A stretch of 64,000 bases of DNA, taken from positions 2,604,001 through 2,668,000 of the forward strand of contig NZ_JACVAQ010000001.1 of the NCBI RefSeq assembly GCF_014851905.1, given 5' to 3'. The notes below the pieces were generated by a model. The model was not told the origin of the DNA, made no database searches, and saw nothing but the letters and a program-made list of their open reading frames with translations. Shown one piece after another: positions 1 through 7,525 of the stretch. The stretch's first letter is position 1. The number at the start of each line of letters is the position of its first letter. This DNA is from Pseudomonas sp. PDM14 (GTDB lineage Bacteria; Pseudomonadota; Gammaproteobacteria; Pseudomonadales; Pseudomonadaceae). A program made the position numbers and the translations under genes.

Positions 1-171
1 TGAAATACTCCCCAGAACGCCGAAAAATCGGCTAAAGCCCCTGTTTACGTACCCTGCAGCGCGCCCCACAGCCGACGAAACATATTCGTCATGTAAATCC
101 ACAAAAACCGTCACGCGGCACTTAGAACCTCCCTACGCCAACCAAAACCAAGCGGCAATGAGGAGAAGTTC

Positions 172-1494
172 ATGCTCACCCCGATTTCCAGTTTCAAAGG
201 ACTCAACCAGATCACTGCAGCCATTCTGCTTAGCGGGGCTGCGGTTGCGGCGAACGCAGGAACAGTTACCACAGATGGCGCAGATCTGGTGATCAAGACC
301 AAGGGCGGTCTAGAGGTAGCCACTACTGACAAGGCGTTCAGCTTCAAGCTCGGTGGTCGCCTGCAAGCCGACTACGGCATGTTTGACGGCTACTACACCC
401 GCAATGGCAACTCGGCGGACGCTGCGTACATCCGTCGAGCTTTCCTGGAACTGGGCGGCACCGCCTACAAAGACTGGAAGTACCAGATCAACTACGACAT
501 GTCGCGCAACACCGGAAGTGATAGCGCGGGCTACTTCGATGAAGCCAGCATTACCTACACGGGCTTTAGCCCGGTCAACCTGAAAATCGGCCGTTTCTAC
601 ACTGATTTCGGTTTGGAAAAGGCAACTAGCTCGAAGTGGGTAACCGCGTTCGAACGTAACCTCGCCTACGATACCGCCGAGTGGGTCAATGACAACTCGG
701 GTATGGGTCTTCAGGCTTCCTCCGTCGTCGGCAACGCAGTATTCCTCTCGGGTAGCTTGTTCAGCGAAAACAACAACGATACCGATGGAGACAGCGTTAA
801 GCGCTACAACGTACGCGGTGTATTCGCACCTCTGAACGAGCCAGGCAATGTGCTGCACCTCGGTCTGCAATATGCCTACCGCGACCTTCAGGACAGTGCA
901 GTCGACACACGCATTCGCTCGCGAATGGGCATCCGTGGTGTGGAGACCACCGGCGGCAACAGCGCTGGCACCAATGGCACGCGTTCCGTCTTCGGCGGTG
1001 CCTCGGCCACCCAAGGACTATGGGAAGACGATGCGGTCTGGGGCGTGGAAGGCGCCTGGGCCATGGACGCACTATCGGTGCAAGGCGAATATATGCGTCG
1101 CACCATCACCGCTGATGCCGCCGCAGAAGATGTCGACGTAACGGGCTACTACGGGCAGGTCGCTTACACCCTGACCGGCGAACCTCGTACCTACAAACTG
1201 GAAGGCGCAAAATTCGACACCATCAAGCCCGCCAACAAGCAACTGGGTGCATGGGAAGTGTTTTACCGCTATGACTCTTTCACAGTTGACGACGGTAACT
1301 TCACCACCAGCACTGCCGTTCGCCAGGTTGGCGATACCGAGGGCAAGTCTCACACCATAGGCGTCAACTGGTATGCAAACGAAGCAGTGAAGATCAGCGC
1401 AAATTACGTCAAAGCGAGCACCGACAACATCAACAATGAAGCTGGAGATGACAGTGGTGACGGCGTTGTGATGCGCGCGCAGTACGTCTTCTGA
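172..1494 (+). CDS. OprP/OprO-type phosphate/polyphosphate-selective porin
   Basis: Outer-membrane beta-barrel porin of 440 aa, the usual size for the Pseudomonas porin O/P family. The first 29 or so residues form a signal peptide ending in an ANA-like cleavage site. The mature part has the family pattern: an early segment with [10 protein letters not shown] and [12 protein letters not shown], then [15 protein letters not shown] and a C-terminal strand ending in Phe (AQYVF), the standard barrel-assembly signal. The family forms trimeric anion channels, often phosphate- or polyphosphate-selective; selectivity here is inferred. A GAGGAG-like ribosome site precedes the ATG. No clear Pho box (two CTGTCAT half-sites 11 bp apart) is visible upstream, so phosphate control is not supported by the sequence. 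Confidence 0.88.
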   Translation: MLTPISSFKGLNQITAAILLSGAAVAANAGTVTTDGADLVIKTKGGLEVATTDKAFSFKLGGRLQADYGMFDGYYTRNGNSADAAYIRRAFLELGGTAYKDWKYQINYDMSRNTGSDSAGYFDEASITYTGFSPVNLKIGRFYTDFGLEKATSSKWVTAFERNLAYDTAEWVNDNSGMGLQASSVVGNAVFLSGSLFSENNNDTDGDSVKRYNVRGVFAPLNEPGNVLHLGLQYAYRDLQDSAVDTRIRSRMGIRGVETTGGNSAGTNGTRSVFGGASATQGLWEDDAVWGVEGAWAMDALSVQGEYMRRTITADAAAEDVDVTGYYGQVAYTLTGEPRTYKLEGAKFDTIKPANKQLGAWEVFYRYDSFTVDDGNFTTSTAVRQVGDTEGKSHTIGVNWYANEAVKISANYVKASTDNINNEAGDDSGDGVVMRAQYVF

Positions 1495-1505
1495 TCTGCG
1501 AGGCA

Positions 1506-1539
1506 AAAAGCAAAGGCCGCTAAGGCGTCCTTTGCTTTT
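1506..1539 (+). terminator. Porin transcription terminator
   Basis: An 11-bp perfect inverted repeat (AAAAGCAAAGG / CCTTTGCTTTT) with a 12-nt loop lies 12 bp after the porin stop and ends in a T-rich tract. It is placed as expected for an intrinsic terminator. Confidence 0.75.
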
Positions 1540-1765
1540 CCCGCCAGATGAAAGATCACGCAAGATCATGTTTGTATGAACTGCCTTCAGATCGCGCCAG
1601 AAGAGCGCGCGCTGAAAACGCTGTTTGCGTGATGCCTTCATCAACTAATGCGAGCATGTGAGACGCTGGATTTATCTTCGGAAGATAGTTCTCAACGACT
1701 GCTTTTGGCCGGAAGAAGACGTTGATTGCAAGCAGCTGTCGGCGACTAGAGCAATGCTTGAGGGA

Positions 1766-2194
1766 TCACTTCAAACTCGCCTCTAGAGCTTCCGCTAACG
1801 CCTCCAGTGCGGATTCCAATCGGGACGATTCCCACGGGTCAGACGAGCACAGTTCACGAGCGTTTGCCTGCTTCACAAAGCGCAGTAGGGCTTCCGCATC
1901 TGCGTTCGGAATATCTAGCTGGATCGATCTATCCGCGCCCAAGTTTCCTTCAGTGCCTATCAGCCCAAATTCGCGCTCATCGAGCGGCTCATCACTGAAG
2001 AGATGCTGTATCTCTCGCTCTTGCCGGATGTAGCTCAGGGATTGGAAGAAGCAGCCTTCGCATAACTGCACTCGATAGCGTTCACCAGCATGCCGTGAGC
2101 CATGCTCCCAGTTGGCGTGCAGCACACCAAGCTGCCCGTCATTGGCGAAGCATTCACAGAGGTCACAGCGTTCACCCGCTCTTTGCTCCATCAC
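1766..2194 (-). CDS. Hypothetical protein with two Cys pairs (possible zinc ribbon)
   Basis: A 142-aa protein I cannot name. Near the N-terminus it has CDLC (residues 10-13) and LCEGC (Cys 45 and 48), spaced like a two-knuckle zinc-binding ribbon. The rest is acidic, and the last 30 residues are rich in Ala, Leu and Glu, suggesting a terminal helix. It has no signal peptide or membrane segment, so it is probably cytoplasmic. It stands alone on the minus strand, convergent with the porin. Start is one of two adjacent ATG codons. The short reverse-frame reading across the same DNA has no such motif pattern, which favours this strand. Confidence 0.6.
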   Translation of the reverse strand: MMEQRAGERCDLCECFANDGQLGVLHANWEHGSRHAGERYRVQLCEGCFFQSLSYIRQEREIQHLFSDEPLDEREFGLIGTEGNLGADRSIQLDIPNADAEALLRFVKQANARELCSSDPWESSRLESALEALAEALEASLK

Positions 2195-2273
2195 CTTGTC
2201 CCTCGATCCGGCGTCAGCGCAGGCTTACCGCGGTGACGAGGTTCTGCGCTTTCGCATGCCGCTCACCTACCGG

Positions 2274-3014
2274 TCAGGCCGCTTTAATGGCAATGCACGC
2301 TGCAGTTTTGGTCTTTACGGTTTCCAGGACGTGGGCTTGGAAGTCGATACGGTTGCGGTAGGCAGCTTTGATGATCTGGTAGGCCACAAGGGAAAGAGCC
2401 ATGCCTCCCCAGAAGATGGCTGCGGCTTTTAGCGCGATAGGTACGCCTGAGAACGTGATAACCGCGATTGGACCCAAAATCATCATTTGGGTCTTGCCAT
2501 TCAAGGACGTGTAATGAGCTCCGCCGGGCCAAGGAACAAAGTGGTGAGGGTTGGCCGTTACTACGTCGATCCCCTGGCGTCCCCTGTTCCAATTGCTCAG
2601 GCCGACAAAGAAGAAGACAAAAGAAAGGGCTGCTGCCAGCCAGCTCATGAAAAGAATGAGCGGATAGTGGCTCAGCTTCTGAGGGGCCTGCTTCTGGATG
2701 GTGACGTACACGCCCGTGTTGAGATTTTGGTGGGCGACCACTGCGTTCGCGTAGTGCGCTAGGGCAATTTTATGACCCTCACGATACTGGCCAGGGCCAG
2801 CTCCCTCAAAAGTGGTTTCGAGCTCAGTTGCCGGATCACGTAGCCACAGTCGGCATGTGTTGGACAGATGATGAGAGCTTTGGATGGTAGGGTTGCCTGC
2901 CATCGTTCGGGAGCTATGGACGTTGGTATAGGCGTGCTGGTGTTCTTTAACCTGCACCACGTCGTAGATGACCACAGTTGGCGTGTGATCCGGGGTGTTC
3001 CTATCAAACTTCAT
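2274..3014 (-). CDS. Hypothetical integral membrane protein
   Basis: A 246-aa protein of unknown function. The first 115 residues are polar and look like a soluble beta-rich domain (VVIYDVVQVKEHQ near the start, a short hydrophilic stretch around residues 60-90). Two hydrophobic regions follow: one around residues 118-140 (LILFMSWLAAALSFVFFF) and a longer one around 175-215 that could span the membrane once or twice. This suggests an inner-membrane protein with a soluble N-terminal domain. No signal peptide is present. It lies 79 bp downstream of the lipoprotein gene on the same strand in the accessory region. I recognise no family. Confidence 0.6.
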   Translation of the reverse strand: MKFDRNTPDHTPTVVIYDVVQVKEHQHAYTNVHSSRTMAGNPTIQSSHHLSNTCRLWLRDPATELETTFEGAGPGQYREGHKIALAHYANAVVAHQNLNTGVYVTIQKQAPQKLSHYPLILFMSWLAAALSFVFFFVGLSNWNRGRQGIDVVTANPHHFVPWPGGAHYTSLNGKTQMMILGPIAVITFSGVPIALKAAAIFWGGMALSLVAYQIIKAAYRNRIDFQAHVLETVKTKTAACIAIKAA

Positions 3015-3102
3015 AGGGCGCTCGCAGATGGTGGGATCGTGTCGTGGTCGGGGCTGGCGAGGAGCGCCTGCACACTGGTGGGGCAGGCGTTGAGCGCAAG
3101 AC

Positions 3103-3432
3103 CTACTTCACGACGACCCAGTCGCCGTCATCACTCTGAGTCATCTGGATCGCAGCCACCTTATTAATCTCCCGGCCGAGCATGGTCGTGGTGACATCCA
3201 GGGTGCAGCGATACACGCTGTCGCGTACATGCTCGCAACCTTTGATCTCGTTCACGCTCATTTTGGGCGCCATCTTGCTGCCCGCAGCGCCGGCGGCCTG
3301 GGCGATGGACTGAGCTTCTTTGTCGAACATCGCCTGTACTTCGTCCTTGGTTGGTTCGCTGCCGCCGCAGCCGACCAGGGTGGCGATGGCTGAAAACAGG
3401 CCAAAGGTCAGAGTTTTCCGTGCTGCTTTCAT
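3103..3432 (-). CDS. Small lipoprotein
   Basis: A 109-aa protein with a basic start, a hydrophobic segment and a lipobox LVGC with the lipidation Cys at residue 22, so it should be an envelope lipoprotein. Residue 23 is Gly, with no Asp at +2, so outer-membrane sorting is likely. The mature part has two more Cys (in GCEHV and YRCTLDV) that could form a disulfide. It ends in a short beta-rich region. Function is unknown. It is transcribed away from the XRE regulator at 3596, and the 163-bp gap between them contains a perfect dyad, so the regulator may control both directions. Confidence 0.72.
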   Translation of the reverse strand: MKAARKTLTFGLFSAIATLVGCGGSEPTKDEVQAMFDKEAQSIAQAAGAAGSKMAPKMSVNEIKGCEHVRDSVYRCTLDVTTTMLGREINKVAAIQMTQSDDGDWVVVK

Positions 3433-3517
3433 TGATCCCTCTACTGCTAATGGTGTGCTGAATAGCTCTTGAGCGGCTGCGCGTTAGGGCGATGCCTTCG
3501 ATATCTAGGTTACATCC

Positions 3518-3542
3518 AAATACTACCGAAACGGTAGTATTT
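3518..3542. promoter_or_regulatory. Perfect 25-bp dyad, probable operator of the XRE regulator
   Basis: AAATACTACC and GGTAGTATTT form a perfect 10-bp inverted repeat around a 5-bp spacer. It lies 53 bp before the XRE start and 85 bp before the divergent lipoprotein start. The right arm supplies a plausible -10 (TAGTAT), so binding would block transcription. Autoregulation is inferred from position and symmetry. Confidence 0.65.
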
Positions 3543-3595
3543 GATATGCACGAACGCCGGACGATCTCGTTCTTTGACGACACCAAAGAACGGCC

Positions 3596-3895
3596 ATGTC
3601 CACTCTGTCGAAGAGACTCAAAGAAGCGCGGTTGCGCGCAGGCTTGTCCCAAGAGCAACTCGGCCTGCAGATCGGGCTTGAACCTGCTTCTGCAAGCACG
3701 CGAATGAACCGCTACGAGCTAGGAAAACGGAGTCCAGACCTGGACCTGGTCGAGCGGATTGCTGAAGTGCTCGGCCTGCCAGCGGCGTACTTCTATGCCG
3801 TCCAGGATGAGGAGGCTGAACTGCTCCGCCAGTTCAGCGCTCTGAGCGCCAAAGGTAAGAAGCGGATACTGGACGTCATTGCCGAGGTGTCTTGA
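3596..3895 (+). CDS. XRE-family helix-turn-helix regulator
   Basis: A 99-aa DNA-binding protein with an HTH_3/Cro-C1 domain over residues 5-67: SKRLKEARLRAGLSQEQLG is helix 1 plus the turn, and NRYELGKRSPDLDLVERIAEVL covers the recognition and support helices. A short tail with AEVLGLPAAYFYAV and LLRQFSALS follows, typical of phage-type and island-type repressors that dimerise through a small C-terminal segment. A 25-bp perfect dyad lies just upstream and is the likely self-operator. A small unknown ORF follows 34 bp downstream. The regulated genes could be the divergent lipoprotein or this transcript itself. Confidence 0.82.
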   Translation: MSTLSKRLKEARLRAGLSQEQLGLQIGLEPASASTRMNRYELGKRSPDLDLVERIAEVLGLPAAYFYAVQDEEAELLRQFSALSAKGKKRILDVIAEVS

Positions 3896-3929
3896 CCTCA
3901 AGCTCCTCGATGATTGCATCTATCGCTAA

Positions 3930-4190
3930 ATGAAGGCTAAGGCCGGTGCAGCCCGTGGCAGGGCTGCAGCCGTGTGCCTTCTCCGAGACACACTGATGAC
4001 TTTAATCGACGCCACTCTCGCGCTATTCCTGGCTGCTCGGATCCATGGCACCGACGCTGCTGTGAGAGCCACAGCCAAGCGCTGCGTGAAGCTTCTACCC
4101 CGAAGTAAGCGCGAGATGATTTTTAAAGTTGTAGAGAGTAAAAGCCCGCTCGCGCTTGTGACATTCATGACGCAGAACCTTGAGCTGTAA
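3930..4190 (+). CDS. Small hypothetical protein (start uncertain)
   Basis: An 86-aa reading frame on the same strand as the XRE gene, 34 bp after its stop. The first 20 residues are rich in Ala, Gly and Arg and look non-coding. From an internal ATG at 3996 the sequence becomes more protein-like (MTLIDATLALFLAARIHG, then KRCVKLLPRSKREM), giving a 64-aa basic protein. Neither ATG has a strong Shine-Dalgarno. I recognise no family. It is kept because it fills the gap between the regulator and the recombinase and ends shortly before it, but it could be spurious. Confidence 0.4.
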   Translation: MKAKAGAARGRAAAVCLLRDTLMTLIDATLALFLAARIHGTDAAVRATAKRCVKLLPRSKREMIFKVVESKSPLALVTFMTQNLEL

Positions 4191-4207
4191 CCCGCGATCT
4201 TGTGTCG

Positions 4208-5143
4208 TTATGTCTCCTGCCCTTTGCCTACCCGGTTCTCAGTTTGACCCCAGTACTTGCGTGTCGCAGGTATCTCGATCCTCTCCAGTACTCGGCCTGC
4301 ACCATACCTGGGTGAGCTCTTCGACTTGCGTATCTTCGACAGATCGGCGCCTGCCGCCGGTTTGACATGAATCTGGCTGGAATCGCCAGACCTGGGGTCA
4401 CCGTAAACTTCCTGCGATGCTGTCGACTGATGCCCCATAACGTAGGCGGCTGTTTCGCTGCCGACTCCTGCTGCCTTCTGGGCAGCGCAGAAGTTGTGGC
4501 GGAAGCTCTTTAGCGTCGGGTGCTTTTTCCGTCTGGGCCATAGCGCACGACATTCCTTACGAAAACGATCCCTGATTGCGGCACCGGTGCGTTCACTTTG
4601 AGCCAGCCTTTTCGCTGCCCAGGTGATCGCTTTCAGAATTTTTGGAATGCCGATTACCAGCGTTCGGTCGGCACCACGATGCAGGGTCGCGCTCTTCTTG
4701 CCTCCGATGATCCGGACCTCATTTCCCTCAACCTGGATTGTCGGCATTTCACAAGGTCGCACAGCGAGGAAGTAGGCTAGGACCAGAGCTGCGGCTTCGT
4801 CATCATGACCGTGCTTGCGCAGGTGCTTGAAAAGCAGCTCTGCATCTTCTTTCGGCACCTTCTTAATCGTTCGAGGCTTGGGCTTGCGCGCGACTTTCGA
4901 GCCTGGCGCTGTGACCGGGTTGGTCAGCTGTCGAATGTCCGCAGCGGCTTCGATATGGCCGCGGGCTAGCTGGTCGGACACGATCTGGCTCTTCAACGTG
5001 CTGAACGCATTCGGCCGGAGATCCGGGGCGCATGCGAGCAAAGCCGCGCAGATCTGCGCCGAAGATGGATCGTTCTCGCCGCAGCGAGTCCGATAGAAGT
5101 TGCTGGTGCGTGTTTGGGTTTTTTGCAGGGTAGTGGGGTGCAT
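4208..5143 (-). CDS. Tyrosine-type site-specific recombinase (phage-integrase-like)
   Basis: A 311-aa recombinase of the phage-integrase fold. The catalytic domain occupies the C-terminal half, with active-site candidates Arg129 (in LAVRPCEMP), Lys149/150 (in GGKKSA), Arg215 (in KSFRHNF), His238 (in VMGHQS) and the nucleophile Tyr247 (in QEVYGD). The first position of the HxxR box is Lys rather than His, a variant also known in active family members. The N-terminal half carries a shorter, unrecognised core-binding region. The start at 5143 is chosen because AAGAGACGAG precedes it; a longer frame reading to 5326 lacks protein character. It is not adjacent to the tRNA, so it may not be the integrase that used that site. 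Confidence 0.75.
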   Translation of the reverse strand: MHPTTLQKTQTRTSNFYRTRCGENDPSSAQICAALLACAPDLRPNAFSTLKSQIVSDQLARGHIEAAADIRQLTNPVTAPGSKVARKPKPRTIKKVPKEDAELLFKHLRKHGHDDEAAALVLAYFLAVRPCEMPTIQVEGNEVRIIGGKKSATLHRGADRTLVIGIPKILKAITWAAKRLAQSERTGAAIRDRFRKECRALWPRRKKHPTLKSFRHNFCAAQKAAGVGSETAAYVMGHQSTASQEVYGDPRSGDSSQIHVKPAAGADLSKIRKSKSSPRYGAGRVLERIEIPATRKYWGQTENRVGKGQET

Positions 5144-5570
5144 AGCTCGTCTCTTCTTTTGTTTGATGACAAAGCTAAGCCGCTTCGCGAATGGCGTTGT
5201 GTCAGCTCGAACTGCACTGAAACACTCCGCCTTCGCTCCGTTTTTTCTCGTTCCGTTCGATCTGCCCCAACGCCCCCTTACTCGCGCCGCGAGTAAGGTC
5301 AGCGCGCTCTCACTCACGCGACACACTTCATCTACATTCAGCGTGCGCGTGGAGCAAAAGCGCGCGCAAGCGGTTTGTCATCAAAATCAAAATGCAGCCA
5401 GCGCCTAGGGCGCTGAAGGGGCGAGCGCAGCAGTGCGGGTTGGGCTCTGCGTGCACCACAGGAAAAGCGAATTCAAAAATGCTTGCCAGAGCCGTGGACT
5501 TTGGTTATTCAAAAATAAGGTAAGTAATTGAAATATATGATTTTATGGTCGACATAGGCGCTAAAAATCA

Positions 5571-5654
5571 GTGCCATTTTTGGCACGGTCACAGCCTTTA
5601 ATGGCACCTGAGATGTCCGTTTGGGCACTGCTGGTGCCGTTTTCGGCACGTTTT
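5571..5654. repeat. Four 21-bp iterons, TGGCAC-type half-sites in phase
   Basis: Four tandem units start at 5571, 5592, 5613 and 5634. Each has a (T/G/C)GGCAC half-site, at 5581, 5602, 5623 and 5644, exactly 21 bp apart, i.e. two helical turns. In units 1 and 4 the left half completes a perfect dyad, GTGCCA-TTTT-TGGCAC and GTGCCG-TTTT-CGGCAC; the A to G and T to C changes are matched, so symmetry is preserved. Units 2 and 3 keep the right half and a degenerate left half. This looks like a cooperative protein-binding array. Confidence 0.75.
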
Positions 5655-5657
5655 GCA

Positions 5658-5823
5658 TGTCGCAGGAGCGCTATGCGACATGCCTGGTATGTCGCAGAAG
5701 AGGCATGCGATACAACCTGAGTGCCGCAGGATGCGCTTGCGACAGTCCCAGGGTATGGCATTTTCTACGTGCGACACTCGGCGTGTGTCGTACCGTCTCC
5801 TACGACACGGCGACCGTGTCGCA
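5658..5823. repeat. 32-bp repeat array of alternating inverted TGTCGCA half-sites
   Basis: TGTCGCA-like sites start at 5658, 5690, 5722, 5754, 5786 and 5817, with TGCGACA-like inverted partners at 5674, 5706, 5738, 5770 and 5801. Orientation therefore alternates every 16 bp (once 15), with 9-bp (once 8-bp) gaps. The first dyad is a perfect 10-bp inverted repeat (GCATGTCGCA / TGCGACATGC). In the unit at 5786 both halves change to TGTCGTA / TACGACA, again keeping symmetry. The array begins directly after the 21-bp iterons. Regular spacing and co-varying halves argue against chance. Confidence 0.78.
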
Positions 5824-5994
5824 GATTGTGGACGCCAACCTTGAGCCGCGTTCAGCGATACGAGGGGGCCAGCCAAAGGTGCGTGGTATCGAGCGTTGGT
5901 AGTGGCTGGCCACGGCTGAGGTTGAGCCGTGGAGAAGTGCAAACGAAGTCGCCTACAGCCGCCACCTTATCTAGAGATGCTCTGCGTGCGAGCA

Positions 5995-6381
5995 TCATTG
6001 CCGTGTAATAGGGGCGATGCGGCGAATCCAAGCCCGAGTACTCAGGTGGTCGACCAGCGAGTCGAAACCCCCGTATTTATGAAAGCTGACGATTACGTAG
6101 AAGCCATTGAAGGTGCGTAGCACCCAAAAACCGTGCTCACGCCTGACCCATTTTATCTGCGATGTATGGATGAGGTTTCCGTCCATAAAGCGGGTAACGC
6201 TTGGGTCAGACATCACATGCTTATAGACGAAGCCATATCCATGGTTTACCGAAATTTGAGCCTGAGTGAGGTAGCCGGTCACGGGGCTGCTGAAGCAGAT
6301 GGCCATGGCTACGCTCAAAGCCTGCATGTCATGAGTGACGCTAGCCTCGGGATCTATCTGCTCGGGAGGGGACAAGCTCAT
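5995..6381 (-). CDS. Hypothetical protein, probable paralogue of the upstream DUF6957-like protein
   Basis: A 128-aa protein of unknown function, last of four closely spaced minus-strand genes. Residues 50-110 contain DPSVTRFMDGNLIHTSQI and WVLRTFNGFYVIVSF. These align with the DRRWDVGDFVRTSLL and FKTLNSVYLLLG pattern of the protein encoded just upstream (6394-6789). The shared order is an Asp, Arg, Phe/Trp, Gly and Thr-Ser block, then Thr-x-Asn and a Tyr followed by hydrophobics, suggesting divergent copies of one small fold. No signal peptide or membrane segment is evident. The start is the ATG at 6381, 12 bp from the upstream stop, with only a weak ribosome site. Confidence 0.6.
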   Translation of the reverse strand: MSLSPPEQIDPEASVTHDMQALSVAMAICFSSPVTGYLTQAQISVNHGYGFVYKHVMSDPSVTRFMDGNLIHTSQIKWVRREHGFWVLRTFNGFYVIVSFHKYGGFDSLVDHLSTRAWIRRIAPITRQ

Positions 6382-6393
6382 AGGTCTCAGGCA

Positions 6394-6789
6394 CTAGTAG
6401 ATGCTGGTCACGGCTTCAGCTGGGACGAGCTTACGTGTACCCGGTCCGAGGAGCAGGTACACAGAATTAAGCGTCTTGAAGTGAAAACCTTCGCAGAACT
6501 CATGCAGCAGCGAAGTGCGTACGAAGTCACCGACATCCCACCGGCGGTCACTATCAAAGATCACGGTATGCGCGTAGATCAGCGATGGTTGTCGCCTAGT
6601 CTGTGCGAGGGCCGCTTTCAGAGCCTCCGGGGCGTCGAATTCGATCCATATCCAATCGCGGACTAGACAAAAGGTCGCCATAGAAAAGCGCTTACGGGCG
6701 TATGCGAGCGCCTCGTCGTCACTCAGTTCGCTACCCATCATTGGGACTCCCGGATCCAGCAGCAGGCCGGTTACGTCTTGAAGTCGCAT
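6394..6789 (-). CDS. DUF6957-like small protein
   Basis: A 131-aa cytoplasmic protein. Its pattern (GVPMMGSELSDDEAL near the start, then FCLVRDWIWIEF, a DRRWDVGDFVRTS block and a C-terminal NSVYLLLGPGTRK) matches what I recall of DUF6957, a small domain found mostly in Pseudomonas accessory regions and without known function. The family name is from memory. The ATG at 6789 is chosen over an upstream in-frame ATG because AAGGAG lies 10 bp before it and the upstream gene stops 4 bp earlier. It sits in a tight minus-strand series with the genes at 5995, 6794 and 7197 and is probably co-transcribed with them. Confidence 0.68.
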   Translation of the reverse strand: MRLQDVTGLLLDPGVPMMGSELSDDEALAYARKRFSMATFCLVRDWIWIEFDAPEALKAALAQTRRQPSLIYAHTVIFDSDRRWDVGDFVRTSLLHEFCEGFHFKTLNSVYLLLGPGTRKLVPAEAVTSIY

Positions 6790-6793
6790 TGGG

Positions 6794-7189
6794 CTAATGC
6801 TCCTTCCGGGAGCTCGGTCCCCGGCGGCCATATTGGCTGCTCTTACCTTGCGCGCGCGTCTGTACTAGTGCGTTGGTCAAAACCGCCACATCAGCTGGGG
6901 TGGCCTCGATACAACCAGTACCGATGGTTAGCACGTAGCGTTCGCAGAGCATTTCAAACCTTCGCTCAGCTGAGATTTTGGTTGGTTCGATGAACCAGGA
7001 GCACATCAGCCCAAGCAGATATTCTGGAGTGAGTTCTGTGCTGGTCGAAGATCTCAGTCCGATCTCAGAGGCTAGACGTGCCTCGATCTCTGCCATGAAT
7101 GCTACTTGATGCTCTAGCGGTAGTGGCTGGCTGCAGCAGTTAGCGATGGCTAGTAGCACTTCCAAAGTACCCGGTGTGTTTGAACTCAT
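6794..7189 (-). CDS. Hypothetical protein
   Basis: A 131-aa protein with no recognised family. The first two thirds look alpha-helical, with LEVLLAIANCC and VAFMAEIEARLASEIG followed by YLLGLMCSWFIEPTKISAERR. The tail is Ser/Arg-rich and probably disordered. There is no signal peptide or clear membrane segment. The ATG at 7189 is preferred because the upstream gene ends at 7197; an alternative ATG at 7216 would overlap that gene and has no ribosome site. It lies 4 bp before the DUF6957-like gene, so the two are almost certainly translated from one message. Confidence 0.55.
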   Translation of the reverse strand: MSSNTPGTLEVLLAIANCCSQPLPLEHQVAFMAEIEARLASEIGLRSSTSTELTPEYLLGLMCSWFIEPTKISAERRFEMLCERYVLTIGTGCIEATPADVAVLTNALVQTRAQGKSSQYGRRGPSSRKEH

Positions 7190-7196
7190 ATGAGCG

Positions 7197-7508
7197 TCAC
7201 TCACTGTGTGCTGCATGTGTGAGGGGCATATCGCAGTACCGTCCTCCTGGCGTCACGAGGCTAATGAGGTGAGCAAAGAACTCGGAAGCCTGCGGTACGG
7301 TGAGAAAATCATCGGCAGTTTGGTGTGAAGCACCTGCGGCCTGGCGGTCGCTGTTCCATGTGGCAAGGACAGTCTGCTCGTGAGCTGGTGGTGTGCGGTA
7401 AAAGGCGAGAAGCGATTTCAACTGCACTTTCATCTCAAGCGTTTTGGGATCGATCTGGATTGTGAAGCCAGGCTTGGATAGAGCGGGAGACGTCGGCATG
7501 TGCTGCAT
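7197..7508 (-). CDS. Hypothetical protein, first gene of a small minus-strand operon
   Basis: A 103-aa protein with no recognised family. The N-terminal part has a beta-like stretch (FTIQIDPKTLEMKVQL) and the C-terminal part a short helix (VPQASEFFAHLISLV). It is the first of four closely packed minus-strand genes (7508 to 5995). The ATG at 7508 has AAGGA seven bases upstream, which fixes the start. It diverges from the XRE gene at 7606, and the shared upstream region contains an AGATATCT-centred palindrome, so this operon is a candidate target of that regulator. Confidence 0.58.
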   Translation of the reverse strand: MQHMPTSPALSKPGFTIQIDPKTLEMKVQLKSLLAFYRTPPAHEQTVLATWNSDRQAAGASHQTADDFLTVPQASEFFAHLISLVTPGGRYCDMPLTHAAHSE

Positions 7509-7525
7509 AAGGTAGTCCTTGCAAT

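Larger units (their letters stand above)
5144..5994. other. 851-bp non-coding stretch with AT-rich segment and two repeat arrays
   Basis: No convincing gene was found here on either strand; the short frames overlap the repeats and lack protein character. From about 5465 to 5570 the DNA is AT-rich. It is followed at once by four 21-bp iterons (5571-5654) and then by alternating inverted half-sites (5658-5823), both listed separately. The layout of AT-rich DNA next to iterons resembles a replication or partition site, but no replication initiator is visible in the window. Confidence 0.7.

Noticed and set aside
70..120. Possible Pho box upstream of the porin (CGTCAT and CGTCAC)
   Set aside because: The half-sites are 21 bp apart instead of 11 and match only weakly, so phosphate control is not supported.
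5143..5326. Longer recombinase start at 5326
   Set aside because: The additional 61 residues have no protein character and the ATG at 5143 has a good ribosome site.
5655..5823. CRISPR array
   Set aside because: The 32-bp period looks CRISPR-like, but there are no unique spacers: half-sites alternate every 16 bp with 8-9-bp gaps, and no cas gene is nearby.
5598..5942. Open frames across the repeat arrays on both strands
   Set aside because: They consist of Arg/Ala/His-rich translations of the repeats, lack ribosome sites, and overlap in several frames, as expected of GC-rich repeats.
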